Shown: in pieces, positions 5,701-13,869 of the stretch | Position numbering within the stretch: the stretch's first letter is position 1 | How the letters are laid out: each line of letters begins with the position of its first letter | Source: Allokutzneria sp. NRRL B-24872 | GTDB taxonomy: Bacteria > Actinomycetota > Actinomycetes > Mycobacteriales > Pseudonocardiaceae | Length of the DNA stretch: 37,284 nt | Assembly: GCF_002155965.1 (NCBI RefSeq) | Contig: NZ_MUMH01000098.1 | Coordinates: 1-37,284, forward strand | Direction of reading: 5' to 3' | Position numbers and translations under genes: made by a program | Notes under the pieces: model-generated | The model's database searches: none | Told to the model about the DNA's origin: nothing | Seen by the model: the letters and a program-made list of their open reading frames with translations, nothing else

Positions 5701-7317
5701 TCAGGACAACGGGACGCGCCAGGTGAGCCGTGTCCCGCCACCCGGTCTCGGTGCGCACACGGCGGTTCCACCGCAGAGCAGCGCCCGCTGCTCGATGTTG
5801 GCCAGTCCGCTGCGCACCACCCCTTCGGGAATTCCCGCGCCGTCGTCGACGACCTCGATCACGAAATCGGCGGCGGCCTCAGCGGTCACCACGATCGTGC
5901 TGGCCCCGGCGTGCCGGACCGCGTTGCTGACCCCCTCCCGGAGCGCCGCCTCGGCGTGCTCGGCGATCTCCGGCGGCACCAGCGTGTCGACCGCGCCCGC
6001 CATCCGCACCGAGGGCGCGGGCCCGCCGGCCGCGGACGCCTCCGCTGCCACGCTGAGCAGGCGATGGCGCAGGCTGTCGGAGTTCTCTTCTCCCGCGCTG
6101 TGCAGGTCGAAGATCGAAGTTCGGATGTCGCGCACGGTCTCATCCAGCTGGTGCACCACCTTCTGGACCCTCGCCCGCACGTCCGGTTGGGCGATCAGGT
6201 GCAACGTGCCTTGCAAGCTCATGCCCGAGGAATCGAGCTGCTGGATGACGTGGTCGTGCATGTCGTGCGCGATGCGGTCCCGGTCGGCCAGCACGTCCAG
6301 CAACCGCCGCGTCCGCTGGGTCTCGGCGGCCTCCAGGGCGAGCGCGGCCTGGTCGGCGAAGGAGGCCAGCACCGGCACCTGCTCCGGCTCGAACTGCGGC
6401 ACGCCCCTGTCCCGCACGGCCAGCAGCACACCGCTGATCCCGGCAGCGGTCCGCAGCGGCACCGCGAGCGCCGGCCCGAGCAGGTCGGCGTGCTCGCCGG
6501 GGTCGGCCTCGACGGTGGCGCCCAACTCCGGGATGAGGCTGGTGCCACCGGAGCGGAAGACCTCGGCGATCGGCGCGGCGGTGGCGGCGACCATCGACCC
6601 CAGCAGCCGGTCCGCACGTTTCCCCGCGGTGGTCCTCACCGTCAGGCTTCCCCCGTCGTCGACGAGCAGCATCAGCACGCTGTCGGCGTGGGAGAGCTCA
6701 GTGGCGCGTTGGGCGACCAGGCGCAGCGCGTCGTCGGTGGAGGTACCACCCAGTAGCTCAGCGCGGATCTCCGAGGAGGCTTCCAACCAGCGCTGACGCA
6801 TCTGGCTCTGCTCGAACAACCGGGCGTTCTCGATCGCCGCACCCGCCGCCGCGGCCAGTGCCTCCAGCACCACGGCGTCATCGGCGGCGAACGCCGCGGC
6901 ACCCTGTTTCTCGGTCATGTACAGGTTGCCGAAGACCTCCTCGCGCACCCGCACCGGAGCTGTGAGGAAGCCGCCCGTCGGCGAGTGGTTCGCCGGGCAA
7001 CCGACCCAAGCCGGGTGATCACCCAGGTTCGGCAGCCCCGCGCAGACGAACTCCGACAGGCCCTCGCGCTTGCCCAGCACGCCCAGCGCGCCGTACTTCG
7101 CGTCGACGAGGTCAACAGCGGCCTGCACGATCCGCTGCAACGTCGAGTCCAGCTCCAGCCCTGTCCCCACCGCGAGCACCGCGTCGATCAACCCCTGGAC
7201 GCGGTCGCGCGTCTTGACGATCTCGGCGAGGCGGTCCTGCACCTCTCTGAGCAGCTCATCCAGCCGCAGACCGCTCAGCCCCGCGCTCGGCGACAGCGGG
7301 ATCTCCGTGACGGACAT
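5701..7317 (-). CDS. DevS/DosT-type GAF-GAF sensor histidine kinase
   Basis: A 538-residue cytoplasmic kinase with the layout of DevS/DosT: N-terminal helix with ELLREVQDRL, GAF-A (about 45-165), GAF-B (about 185-335), a HisKA_3 dimerisation domain and a C-terminal HATPase. The phosphorylated residue is probably His354 in HDMHDHVIQQ; the ATP N-box is EGVSNAVRHAGAS and the G-box DDGAGIPEG. In DevS/DosT, GAF-A binds haem through a histidine in an NHPP motif; here NHSP supplies His111. However, GAF-A lacks about 30 residues before that histidine: FVCAGLPNLGD joins directly to HPAWVGCPANHSP. Haem binding may therefore be altered. The ATG at 7317 follows AGAGGAGTTGGCGCC. No response regulator gene adjoins it. 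Confidence 0.92.
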   Translation of the reverse strand: MSVTEIPLSPSAGLSGLRLDELLREVQDRLAEIVKTRDRVQGLIDAVLAVGTGLELDSTLQRIVQAAVDLVDAKYGALGVLGKREGLSEFVCAGLPNLGDHPAWVGCPANHSPTGGFLTAPVRVREEVFGNLYMTEKQGAAAFAADDAVVLEALAAAAGAAIENARLFEQSQMRQRWLEASSEIRAELLGGTSTDDALRLVAQRATELSHADSVLMLLVDDGGSLTVRTTAGKRADRLLGSMVAATAAPIAEVFRSGGTSLIPELGATVEADPGEHADLLGPALAVPLRTAAGISGVLLAVRDRGVPQFEPEQVPVLASFADQAALALEAAETQRTRRLLDVLADRDRIAHDMHDHVIQQLDSSGMSLQGTLHLIAQPDVRARVQKVVHQLDETVRDIRTSIFDLHSAGEENSDSLRHRLLSVAAEASAAGGPAPSVRMAGAVDTLVPPEIAEHAEAALREGVSNAVRHAGASTIVVTAEAAADFVIEVVDDGAGIPEGVVRSGLANIEQRALLCGGTAVCAPRPGGGTRLTWRVPLS

Positions 7318-7754
7318 GGCGCCAACTCCTCTGAGAATCCCTGTCGGTGGCGCCAGCCTGACAGCTCCGCTGCGGGCTCGCCGAGCGCGCCACGAGTGGC
7401 GTAGTCCCACGTCGTCGGGGCAAGAAGACCCAGAGCGTCACGCGGTACGCGGAGACGGGGGTGAATCGCAGCCGCTGTTCACCCTCCACATCGCCTTGGC
7501 GGAACCTGGATCGCGTCCTTGACCGAACCACGTCCCCACCGTGCGAAAGCCTGCGGTGCGCGATCCCAGCCAGCTGCACCGTGCGCCGTACCGTTGGCAA
7601 CTGCTCCGCGACCGGCGGCATATCGCATGGGCGGACAGTCCCTGTGCACCAAGGATTTCAGGCACGGACCACGTGCTCTCGCAGAGAACGGTCCTCGATC
7701 GGCGATCGCGGGCGAGGTCCATGAACCTGGCTCCGAGGCGCGGCGCCGGTGTGC
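7318..7754. other. 437-base intergenic region upstream of the kinase
   Basis: No convincing gene was found on either strand. Short minus-strand frames here have no recognisable domain. The region holds several DosR-like half or full sites on the minus strand: GGGAC-TGTC-CGCCC (7629-7642), GGGTC-TTCT-TGCCC (7418-7431) and a half site GGGAC (7404-7408). A short inverted repeat CGCCAC-GA-GTGGCG lies just before the last of these. It probably contains the kinase promoter and a long leader. Confidence 0.5.
7629..7642 (-). promoter_or_regulatory. Candidate DosR-type box far upstream of the kinase
   Basis: The minus strand reads GGGAC-TGTC-CGCCC, with one mismatch to GGGAC-N4-GGCCC. It lies about 310 bases before the kinase start, further than the other boxes in the window. 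It could autoregulate the kinase or serve an unseen transcript. Confidence 0.35.
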
Positions 7755-8408
7755 TCAGGTCGGTGGTGGCGCGGAGGCCATGCGCTCGGCCCGTTCCTTG
7801 GTGCCGAGCAGCATTTTCCTGCTCATCACGAAACTGACGAGTTCGACCGGCTCAACCAGCAGCGGCGCCCACCGGCTCAGGTACGCACAGCGCTCCCGCA
7901 CCACCAGCCGCGTTGTTCCGTTCGCGCCCTCGCGCAGCACGAAGGCCCAGGTGAAGTCATAGGGTGCGCTGTCGAGACCCGGCAGGGCACCGCCGCGCAG
8001 GACCAGCGCCCTACCCACGTCGAGGTCCGCCACGGTCAGCGCGAATTCGGGGGCGAGGTTGACCTTCGCGCCCACTTCGACGTGTTGCCACTCCTGGACG
8101 ATCCGCTTGGCACTGTGGATGTCACAGCCGAGCAGGTTCTCCGCGAAGTCGTAGCTGTGGAAACCGCCGCGGCCCTGGCCGAGTTGAGCGATCCACGGCC
8201 AGACCTCGGCCGTGGTCGTCTCGATCGTGACCGCCCGGGTCGCGCTCAGGTCCGCGTGAGCCGTCAGTTCGTCGCCGGGCAGTGCCGAGCTCACCTCGTC
8301 GTCGGCAGCGCCCCATCGCAGGCATCTGCCTCGCAGGAGGTTGACGGCGGCGACGGCCACACCGGCCAGGACCACCGATCGAACCAGATGTGTTCCGCGG
8401 TGGCTCAT
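7755..8408 (-). CDS. SRPBCC (START-like) family protein with N-terminal membrane anchor
   Basis: A 217-residue protein. An N-terminal hydrophobic segment (LVRSVVLAGVAVAAVNLL, about residues 8-25) probably anchors it in the membrane. The rest has SRPBCC features: ATRAVTIETTTAEVWPWIAQLGQGRGGFHSYDF opening the fold, HVEVGAKVNLAP in the middle and a beta-rich WAFVLREGANGTTRLVVRER near the end. The first helix after the initial strand contains W-P-W-I-A-Q-L-G, common to a subgroup next to oxidoreductase or membrane genes. The ligand is unknown. The ATG at 8408 follows GGGGAAGCGGCC. It starts 38 bases after the DUF4389 gene and is probably translated from the same transcript, led by the DosR-type box at 9824. 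Confidence 0.8.
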   Translation of the reverse strand: MSHRGTHLVRSVVLAGVAVAAVNLLRGRCLRWGAADDEVSSALPGDELTAHADLSATRAVTIETTTAEVWPWIAQLGQGRGGFHSYDFAENLLGCDIHSAKRIVQEWQHVEVGAKVNLAPEFALTVADLDVGRALVLRGGALPGLDSAPYDFTWAFVLREGANGTTRLVVRERCAYLSRWAPLLVEPVELVSFVMSRKMLLGTKERAERMASAPPPT

Positions 8409-8446
8409 GGCCGCTTCCCCTTGTCTGCCGGGCGAACTTCCGCGAG

Positions 8447-9730
8447 TCACGACGACACCGACCCGGACAGGGGGTCAACCCGCTTCCTGGTGCCGACCAC
8501 CAGGAGCAGCGATCCACCGAGACTGGTGGCAAAGCCGAAGCCGAGCAGCCCCACGCCGATCCAGGACAGGTCAGGGACCTTGGCCGCCACCGCGAGGTCG
8601 ACATCGACGGTCCGGCCCGGGTCCTCGTTGAGCACCACCAGGTTCCACCGCCCGTCCTGGACCGCCCACAACAACTCCCGCTGTCCCTGCCCGGAGGTGG
8701 ACACCGACCAGAAGCCCTGCCCAGCCGGCGATTGCCGGGGCTGCCCGAGGTACCGGGCGACCTCAGCCTCCGGCCCGATCCCCACGAAAACCGGGGAGGG
8801 GCTCTCCACGCGCACTCGCACCTCTCCCAGCAGCCAGCCGGGAACCCCGTGGAACTCGACGCTGCCCAGCACCAGCTCGCCGGTTTCACTGACGACGTGG
8901 CGCGGTGGCGCGGTGAGGTAACCACTCGCGTCGCGCTGGCTGTGCTCGGTCCACAGCGCCGCGCCACCGACCGCCGCCAGACCGAGACCGGCGAGCAGCA
9001 CCACGGCACCGACCACGACCGCGCCGGTCCTGGGCCCTGATCCCGAAGAAGCCGGAACGTCCGATGTGGACGGAGCGGGTTCGTCGTCCTCGGGCCCACC
9101 GTCGAGCCGGAACGGCGGATAGCGGTCGGTCATCAAGGTCGAGTAGACGAACACCCTGGCCACCCAGCGGTCCATGCCGAGGACGAAGTCCAGGACTCCG
9201 CGCGGGAATCCGCCGGTGAACAGCAGCGCGATCGCGCCGATCAACACGAGCACGGTGATCAGCCCGGTGTCGCCGATGGAGGCGGTCCCGTCGAAGCTCG
9301 CTCCGGTACCGCCGACGAACAGGGCCACCACCAGGTAGTGCGGCAGGGCGAGCAGCCACCACTTGACCAGCACCAGGCCGCGGGAGAGCTGCTCGGGGTA
9401 GGCCACGTCCAGGGTCGCGGGGTAGTCGGGTACCTCGGCGAGGGTGAACGGCGGGTACCGGTCGGTGCCCAGTGCCGAGTAGGCGTAGAAGGCCACCCGC
9501 CAGGTCCACCGCAGCACGCCGAGGTTGAACTCGAAGATGCCGCGCGGATATCGCCCGGTGATCAGGACGGCGAAGAACACCACCACCGTCAGCAGCCAGA
9601 ACGCCGTCCACAGCACCAGCAGGACCACCAGGTGCGGGATGGCCAGCAGCCACTTGACCAGCCAGAGCCACCTGCTCAGCTCGGGGTCGGGGCGTCCGGA
9701 GATTCGAACCGGACTCGTGCGCGGTCGCAT
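8447..9730 (-). CDS. Double DUF4389 membrane protein
   Basis: A 427-residue membrane protein with two DUF4389 copies. Each has a W-L-hydrophobic helix pair, an R-Y-P-R-G-I/G-F-P-R-G-V turn and a TDRYPPF motif: TGRYPRGIFEFNLGVLRW then GTDRYPPFTL; GGFPRGVLDFVLGMDRWVAR then MTDRYPPFRL. After a charged linker (GPEDDEPAPSTSD) comes a fifth membrane helix (GAVVVGAVVLLAGLGLAAVGG) and an extracytoplasmic beta-rich domain, closed by a final helix (WIGVGLLGFGFATSLGGSLLLVVG). Function of the family is unknown. The ATG at 9730 is chosen because conserved sequence starts shortly after and a strong DosR-type box lies 94 bases upstream, inside the longer frame. First gene of an operon with the SRPBCC protein. 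Confidence 0.85.
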   Translation of the reverse strand: MRPRTSPVRISGRPDPELSRWLWLVKWLLAIPHLVVLLVLWTAFWLLTVVVFFAVLITGRYPRGIFEFNLGVLRWTWRVAFYAYSALGTDRYPPFTLAEVPDYPATLDVAYPEQLSRGLVLVKWWLLALPHYLVVALFVGGTGASFDGTASIGDTGLITVLVLIGAIALLFTGGFPRGVLDFVLGMDRWVARVFVYSTLMTDRYPPFRLDGGPEDDEPAPSTSDVPASSGSGPRTGAVVVGAVVLLAGLGLAAVGGAALWTEHSQRDASGYLTAPPRHVVSETGELVLGSVEFHGVPGWLLGEVRVRVESPSPVFVGIGPEAEVARYLGQPRQSPAGQGFWSVSTSGQGQRELLWAVQDGRWNLVVLNEDPGRTVDVDLAVAAKVPDLSWIGVGLLGFGFATSLGGSLLLVVGTRKRVDPLSGSVSS

Positions 9731-9823
9731 CACGGCACCGAACTCCTTCGCCTCTTCCCCCCGTTGACCACCACTCTTCGCGCCCGGACGCCGGTCGACC
9801 AGACTCCAACGACACCGCGCGGC

Positions 9824-9837
9824 GGGACCTATGGCCC
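9824..9837 (-). promoter_or_regulatory. DosR-type box upstream of the DUF4389 operon
   Basis: GGGAC-CTAT-GGCCC is a perfect match to the motif of this window, 94 bases before the ATG at 9730. It lies between the DUF4389 gene and the end of the LysE gene, with no competing promoter seen. Confidence 0.6.
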
Positions 9838-9913
9838 TGCGCCCGCCCCAGCCATCCGCGGCGAGGGCGCGCACTGGTCGGCCGAGGGCTGGAGCCGGTG
9901 TCCTCCGCCGGAC

Positions 9914-10498
9914 TCACATGACGGCGGCGAAACCGGCTAGTCCTATGTAGACGGTCGCAACGCCGAAGCGGTGCCAGCGCCTGCGGCCCAACCACGGCGC
10001 GACACGCGCACCCAGCAAGGCGTAGCCCACGTCCATCGCCAGCGCGAGGACGAAGAACACCACGCCGTAGACGATCATGTCGCCTGCGTGCCCACCCGGC
10101 GGGAGGAACTGCGGCAGGAAGGCCAGGAAGAACAGCGTCACCTTGGGGTTGAGCACGTTCACCAGGACTCCGTCCAGGAAGATCCGCTGCGCCGACGGCA
10201 CGCGGGCCCGCGCGCCGCCGCCCGTGCGCAGCGCGGCCACCGCCAGGTAGAGCAAGTACACCACGCCCGCGTACTTGATCGCGGTGAACAACGGTGGCGA
10301 CGTGCTGATCACGCTCGCCAATCCGGCGATGGCCACCGCGAGGTGGACCAGCGTGCCCGTCTCCACGCCCAGTGCCGAGAGCAAGCCCGCGCGTCGTCCC
10401 TGTTCGGCGCTGCGCGTGATGATGTAGAGGAGGTTCGGTCCGGGCAGCGCGACCAGTGCGAGGGTGGCTCCGGAGAAGGCCAGCAACGACTCGATCAT
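9914..10498 (-). CDS. LysE/RhtB-family amino-acid exporter
   Basis: A 194-residue inner-membrane exporter with six predicted helices. It opens FSGATLALVALPGPNLLYIITRS, with the family's G-P-N-x-L-y motif, then GRRAGLLSALGVETGTLVHL, and has NPKVTLFFLAFLPQFL in the middle, another diagnostic block. Relatives export amino acids such as lysine, threonine or homoserine; the substrate here is unknown. The ATG at 10498 overlaps the DUF885 stop as ATGA, so the two are translationally coupled. The divergent MocR-type regulator starts 1.5 kb away beside the DUF885 gene and probably controls both. Confidence 0.9.
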   Translation of the reverse strand: MIESLLAFSGATLALVALPGPNLLYIITRSAEQGRRAGLLSALGVETGTLVHLAVAIAGLASVISTSPPLFTAIKYAGVVYLLYLAVAALRTGGGARARVPSAQRIFLDGVLVNVLNPKVTLFFLAFLPQFLPPGGHAGDMIVYGVVFFVLALAMDVGYALLGARVAPWLGRRRWHRFGVATVYIGLAGFAAVM

Positions 10499-11994
10499 GC
10501 CAGCACGTCCTGGAGCAGGCCGAGCGGCGGAGAACCGAGAGCGAGCATCGCCCTGTGCAGGCGCTGCACGGAGAAGTCCTTTCCCCACAACGACTTCGCG
10601 CGCTCGCGCACGTCGAGGATCGCGAGCTTGCCCCACGTGTAGCCGATCGTGGTGGGGTCCATCGCCACGCGCTGCGCCGCCACGTGCGCGGCGTGCCCGG
10701 CGAGGAAGACGTCGGACTCGTAGCGGGCGACCGCGTCGGCCGTGGTCATCGTCCCGGTGTTGAGCCCGATGGCGCAGGCCATCCGTGTCACCCGCAGCAA
10801 CCCGTCACGGGCCACCGCGACGGCGAACGCCGGGTCGCTGTCACGGAATCCTTGCTCCAGCGCCAGTTCCTCGACGTAGTGCGCCCAGCCTTCGCTGAAG
10901 GTCTCCGAACGCAGCGTCCTGCGGACCTCCCCCTGCGCCCTGCGCATCGCCCTGCCGTGCGAGTAGTGGCCGGGGGCCACCTCGTGCAGTGCGATGTTGG
11001 CCAGCCCCGGTCGGCTGAACATCGCCATCCAGTCCTCGCGCTGCCGTTCGCTCCAGGACGCACGGGGCGGCGCGATGCGGAACCAACTCGGTCCGTCGGG
11101 CTCGAACGGCGCGTTCGCGATCATCATCGCCACCGCGAACGGCTGCGCTTCCGGTGTCGGACCCACCAGGCACAACCCGTCGTGGTGAGGTACGAGATCG
11201 TGCTCGGCGGTCCACTCGATCACCTCGCCGACGAGGGCGCGCACCTCGTCGACGAGTTCGTGCGGCTCCGGACGGTCCAGCGCCAACACCCGCATGGTGT
11301 CGGCGACCGGGGCCTTCGCGTCGATGCGGTGGCAGGACTCGGTCAACAGCTCCCGCAGCCGCCCGCGCTCGCTGTCGGCACGCTCTTCCAGCTGCCCGAG
11401 GTCCACGTCGACGCCCTCGGCGCTGGCCAGCAGTCGCGTCAGTCCCGTGGCGCCCATGCCGAAATCCTGTTTTCCGCTGCCTGCCGCGTCGTGCAGGTGC
11501 GAGAGCAGCCGGGACAGCGCGCCGCGGGCCCGTTCGTCCTGTGGCCCCAAGGAGTTCGCCAAGCCCTCCGCCACCGGGATCGCCGCCGCCGCGACCGGGG
11601 CGGCCACGTCGTCGAGTGCCTGGATCGCGGCACTGACGGCATCGGGCCACGCCCGGACGTGCTCCTCTCGCGCCGCGAGGCGTTGCTCGATCGGGGCGTA
11701 GGAGCGCGCATAATCGGTCAGGTCGAGGTTCCGGACGTGCACCATGGGGTCCCGGCGATGCAGTTCCAGCTCGCCGAAGCGCACGCGCGCCGCCTCCTCG
11801 GCGATCCGCAGCCGGGCCTCGTCGTGCGGATCCGCGCATGGTGGACCGACGCCGAGCGCATCGAGCGCACCGGCGACTCCGGCGAGGGAGAGGTCCTGCA
11901 CGCGTCCGTCGTACTCGTGCCTGCCGGCCACCTCACGAGCGGAGGCCGTGTCCAGATCGCAGAGGGCGCGCAGTCGGCTGCTACCAAGAGTCAT
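10495..11994 (-). CDS. DUF885 metallohydrolase-like protein
   Basis: A 499-residue DUF885 protein. The zinc-type motif HEVAPGH (in IALHEVAPGHYSHGRAM, about residues 335-350) is followed by SETFSEGWAHYVEELALEQGF, which carries the glutamate expected in such metallopeptidase folds. Near the C-terminus is the family block DPTTIGYTWGKLAILDVRERAK. DUF885 members are thought to be carboxypeptidase-like; the substrate is unknown. The ATG at 11994 begins the conserved region; the long upstream open frame is antisense to the MocR gene and is not coding. It heads a two-gene operon with the LysE exporter and diverges from the MocR regulator with 42 bases between starts, so peptide cleavage followed by amino-acid export is a reasonable inference. 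Confidence 0.85.
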   Translation of the reverse strand: MTLGSSRLRALCDLDTASAREVAGRHEYDGRVQDLSLAGVAGALDALGVGPPCADPHDEARLRIAEEAARVRFGELELHRRDPMVHVRNLDLTDYARSYAPIEQRLAAREEHVRAWPDAVSAAIQALDDVAAPVAAAAIPVAEGLANSLGPQDERARGALSRLLSHLHDAAGSGKQDFGMGATGLTRLLASAEGVDVDLGQLEERADSERGRLRELLTESCHRIDAKAPVADTMRVLALDRPEPHELVDEVRALVGEVIEWTAEHDLVPHHDGLCLVGPTPEAQPFAVAMMIANAPFEPDGPSWFRIAPPRASWSERQREDWMAMFSRPGLANIALHEVAPGHYSHGRAMRRAQGEVRRTLRSETFSEGWAHYVEELALEQGFRDSDPAFAVAVARDGLLRVTRMACAIGLNTGTMTTADAVARYESDVFLAGHAAHVAAQRVAMDPTTIGYTWGKLAILDVRERAKSLWGKDFSVQRLHRAMLALGSPPLGLLQDVLA

Positions 11995-12036
11995 GCCGCT
12001 CAGCCTCGCCACCGGCAGGCGGCCCCGCACGAGCCA

Positions 12037-13467
12037 ATGGAGCCAGAAGTGGACCGACTTGACCCGACCTCGGCGCTGCTGGAGGCGCTGGGCGACTGGG
12101 CGCGGCCCGCCGGGCCGCTCTACCGTCGGCTCGCCACCGCGCTGAGCCACGCGATCACCACGGGAGAACTCGCCTGCGGGCAACGGCTTCCCGCTGAGCG
12201 CTCGCTCGCGGCGGCGCTCGCCGTCAGCCGGGCCACGGTCGTCGCCGCCTACGACGAGCTGCGCGCGATCGGCATGGTGACCAGCCGCCGCGGCAGCGGC
12301 ACCACCGTCAGCGCGCTCCCGCCGACAGCTGCTTCCGGTCGCGCTCCGGACGGTCACGCAAAGGCGTTGTTCCGGCGGCTGGTCGACGGCGCGGGACCGA
12401 TGATCTCCTTGGCCACCGCCGCCGAGCCCGCCGCCGAGGAGGTGGCACACGCCCTGGAGGAGGTCGCGCGGCACGACCTGCCCGAGCTGATGGCGCAGGC
12501 CGGGTACCACCCGCGCGGACTGCCGGCGCTGCGCGAGGCCGTCGCCGCCCGGTACGCGGAGTTGGGCCTGCCGACCGAAGCCGACCAGGTTCTGATCACC
12601 ACCGGCGCGGCCCAGGCGATCGGCCTCATCGCCCGCATGTACGTGCCACGCGGCGCGCACGTGGTGGTGGAATCCCCCGGCTGGCCGGGTTGCTTCGACA
12701 TCTTCCGCGCCGAGGGCGCCCGCCTGCTCGGCGTGGCACTGGACGATGAGGGCATCCGCATCGACGAGTTGGCTCGCGTGCTGCGCGAGCACCGCCCGGC
12801 GCTGATCTGCCTCATGCCGACCTTTCACAACCCCACCGGCACACTCATGTCCGCCAGCCGTCGCAGGCGCGTTGCCGAACTCGCCGCACAGCACTCAGTT
12901 CCCGTGGTGGAGGACAACGCCTACCCCTGGACCGCGCAGCGGCCGGCACCGCTTGCGGCCCACGCCGGAGCTGACGCGACCGTGCTCACCGTGGAATCCC
13001 TGACGAAAACCGTGTGGGGCGGCCTGCGCATCGGCTGGTTGCGCGCTCCCGAACACGCCGCAGACCGCCTCGCCCGGTACAAAGCACTCGCCGACCTCGG
13101 CAATCCCCTGCTGGACCAAGCACTGGCCGCGCGCCTGCTGCCACGCCTGACCGAGATCGAGGCCCGGCACACCGCCTCCGCCCGCTCCCGGCTCGACCAG
13201 CTCGGCGCACTGCTCACGGACCGGCTGCCGGAGTGGTCCTGGCACGCACCGGACGGCGGGACAGCCCTGTGGATCGACATCGGCGCGGACACGCGGACCT
13301 TCGCCCAGGTCGCGCTCAGGCACGGGGTCGAGGTCGTACCCGGAGCGTTGCTGGACCCGTCCGGAGGCCACGAACACTGGCTGCGACTGCCGTTCACCTT
13401 CCCCCCGTCGGTGTTGACCGAACTCGTCGAACGGCTTCGCCGGGCGTGGCAGGAACTCAGCCGATGA
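12037..13467 (+). CDS. MocR-type GntR/aminotransferase regulator
   Basis: A 476-residue fusion of a GntR winged helix (about 20-90: GPLYRRLATALSHAITTGEL, ERSLAAALAVSRATVVAAYDEL, RRGSGTTVS) and a class I aminotransferase domain (about 130-470). The PLP lysine is in ESLTKTVWGGLRIGWL (about residue 323), and PTFHNPTGTLMS and VVEDNAYPW are further fold-type I blocks. MocR proteins use PLP as a ligand to control neighbouring genes. The ATG at 12037 is close to the divergent DUF885-LysE start, and this 42-base gap probably holds its operator. Likely role: regulating hydrolysis and export of a peptide or amino acid. Unlike its neighbours it has no DosR-type box. Confidence 0.9.
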   Translation: MEPEVDRLDPTSALLEALGDWARPAGPLYRRLATALSHAITTGELACGQRLPAERSLAAALAVSRATVVAAYDELRAIGMVTSRRGSGTTVSALPPTAASGRAPDGHAKALFRRLVDGAGPMISLATAAEPAAEEVAHALEEVARHDLPELMAQAGYHPRGLPALREAVAARYAELGLPTEADQVLITTGAAQAIGLIARMYVPRGAHVVVESPGWPGCFDIFRAEGARLLGVALDDEGIRIDELARVLREHRPALICLMPTFHNPTGTLMSASRRRRVAELAAQHSVPVVEDNAYPWTAQRPAPLAAHAGADATVLTVESLTKTVWGGLRIGWLRAPEHAADRLARYKALADLGNPLLDQALAARLLPRLTEIEARHTASARSRLDQLGALLTDRLPEWSWHAPDGGTALWIDIGADTRTFAQVALRHGVEVVPGALLDPSGGHEHWLRLPFTFPPSVLTELVERLRRAWQELSR

Positions 13468-13788
13468 CGTCGTGACGCGGCCACTGCTCACCGGCCTTCG
13501 GTTTCCTCCCCGCCTCGGCGCCGGCAACCCGCGGCGGAGCGCTTCCTTGCCGGTGGCGACGAGTTCGGCCCGATGCCTTGGCCCCCAACGAGATCGACAG
13601 AGGGAGTCGGTCGTCCCCGCAACCGGACCGCTTCTCTTCCAGCGCCGTCGGTCGAGCGGCCGCCGGGGCTCCCGTCGCTCTCACGCAGCACTGTCCCGCT
13701 CACGTGGCTCTCCGGTTCTCCCCGACCTCCGCCTTCGAGCCTCGTGGGCGCGGACGTTCGCGCTCAGAGCAGCGAGACCCCGATCGGC
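13468..13788. other. Intergenic region after the MocR gene, no gene seen
   Basis: About 320 bases with no convincing frame on either strand. A short minus-strand stretch (13488-13703) reads DGSPGGR and REAVRLRGRP, faintly like a universal stress protein, but the match is too weak to call. The DosR-type box at 13789 marks the start of the next control region. Confidence 0.4.
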
Positions 13789-13831
13789 GGGACCAACGGC
13801 CCTGGCCGGCCCACAGGGGGCACCGGTGGAC
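13789..13831 (+). promoter_or_regulatory. DosR-type box and partner site upstream of the hibernation factor
   Basis: GGGAC-CAAC-GGCCC (13789-13802) is a perfect match to the window motif, 68 bases before the ATG at 13870. Thirty bases on, GGCAC-CGGT-GGACT (13819-13832) is a weak second copy. The element CACCGGTGG at 13821-13829 is also present beside the hsp20 boxes (4724-4732). Confidence 0.6.
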
Positions 13832-13869
13832 TGGAGAGTAACGACCACAGTGGACAGAAAGAGGAACCG

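Noticed and set aside
5582-6796. 404-codon plus-strand frame opposite the kinase
   Set aside because: Ser/Thr/Arg-rich shadow; no domain and no start context.
10456-12036. Long plus-strand extension of the MocR frame (about 527 codons before ATG 12037)
   Set aside because: It is antisense to the LysE and DUF885 genes, Arg/His-rich and without domains; the GntR domain starts right after 12037.
11995-12894. Minus-strand extension upstream of the DUF885 start
   Set aside because: It is antisense to the MocR gene and has no similarity to DUF885 proteins.
13488-13703. Possible universal stress protein remnant
   Set aside because: Only DGSPGGR and a short REAVRLRGRP stretch look similar; too short to separate from chance.
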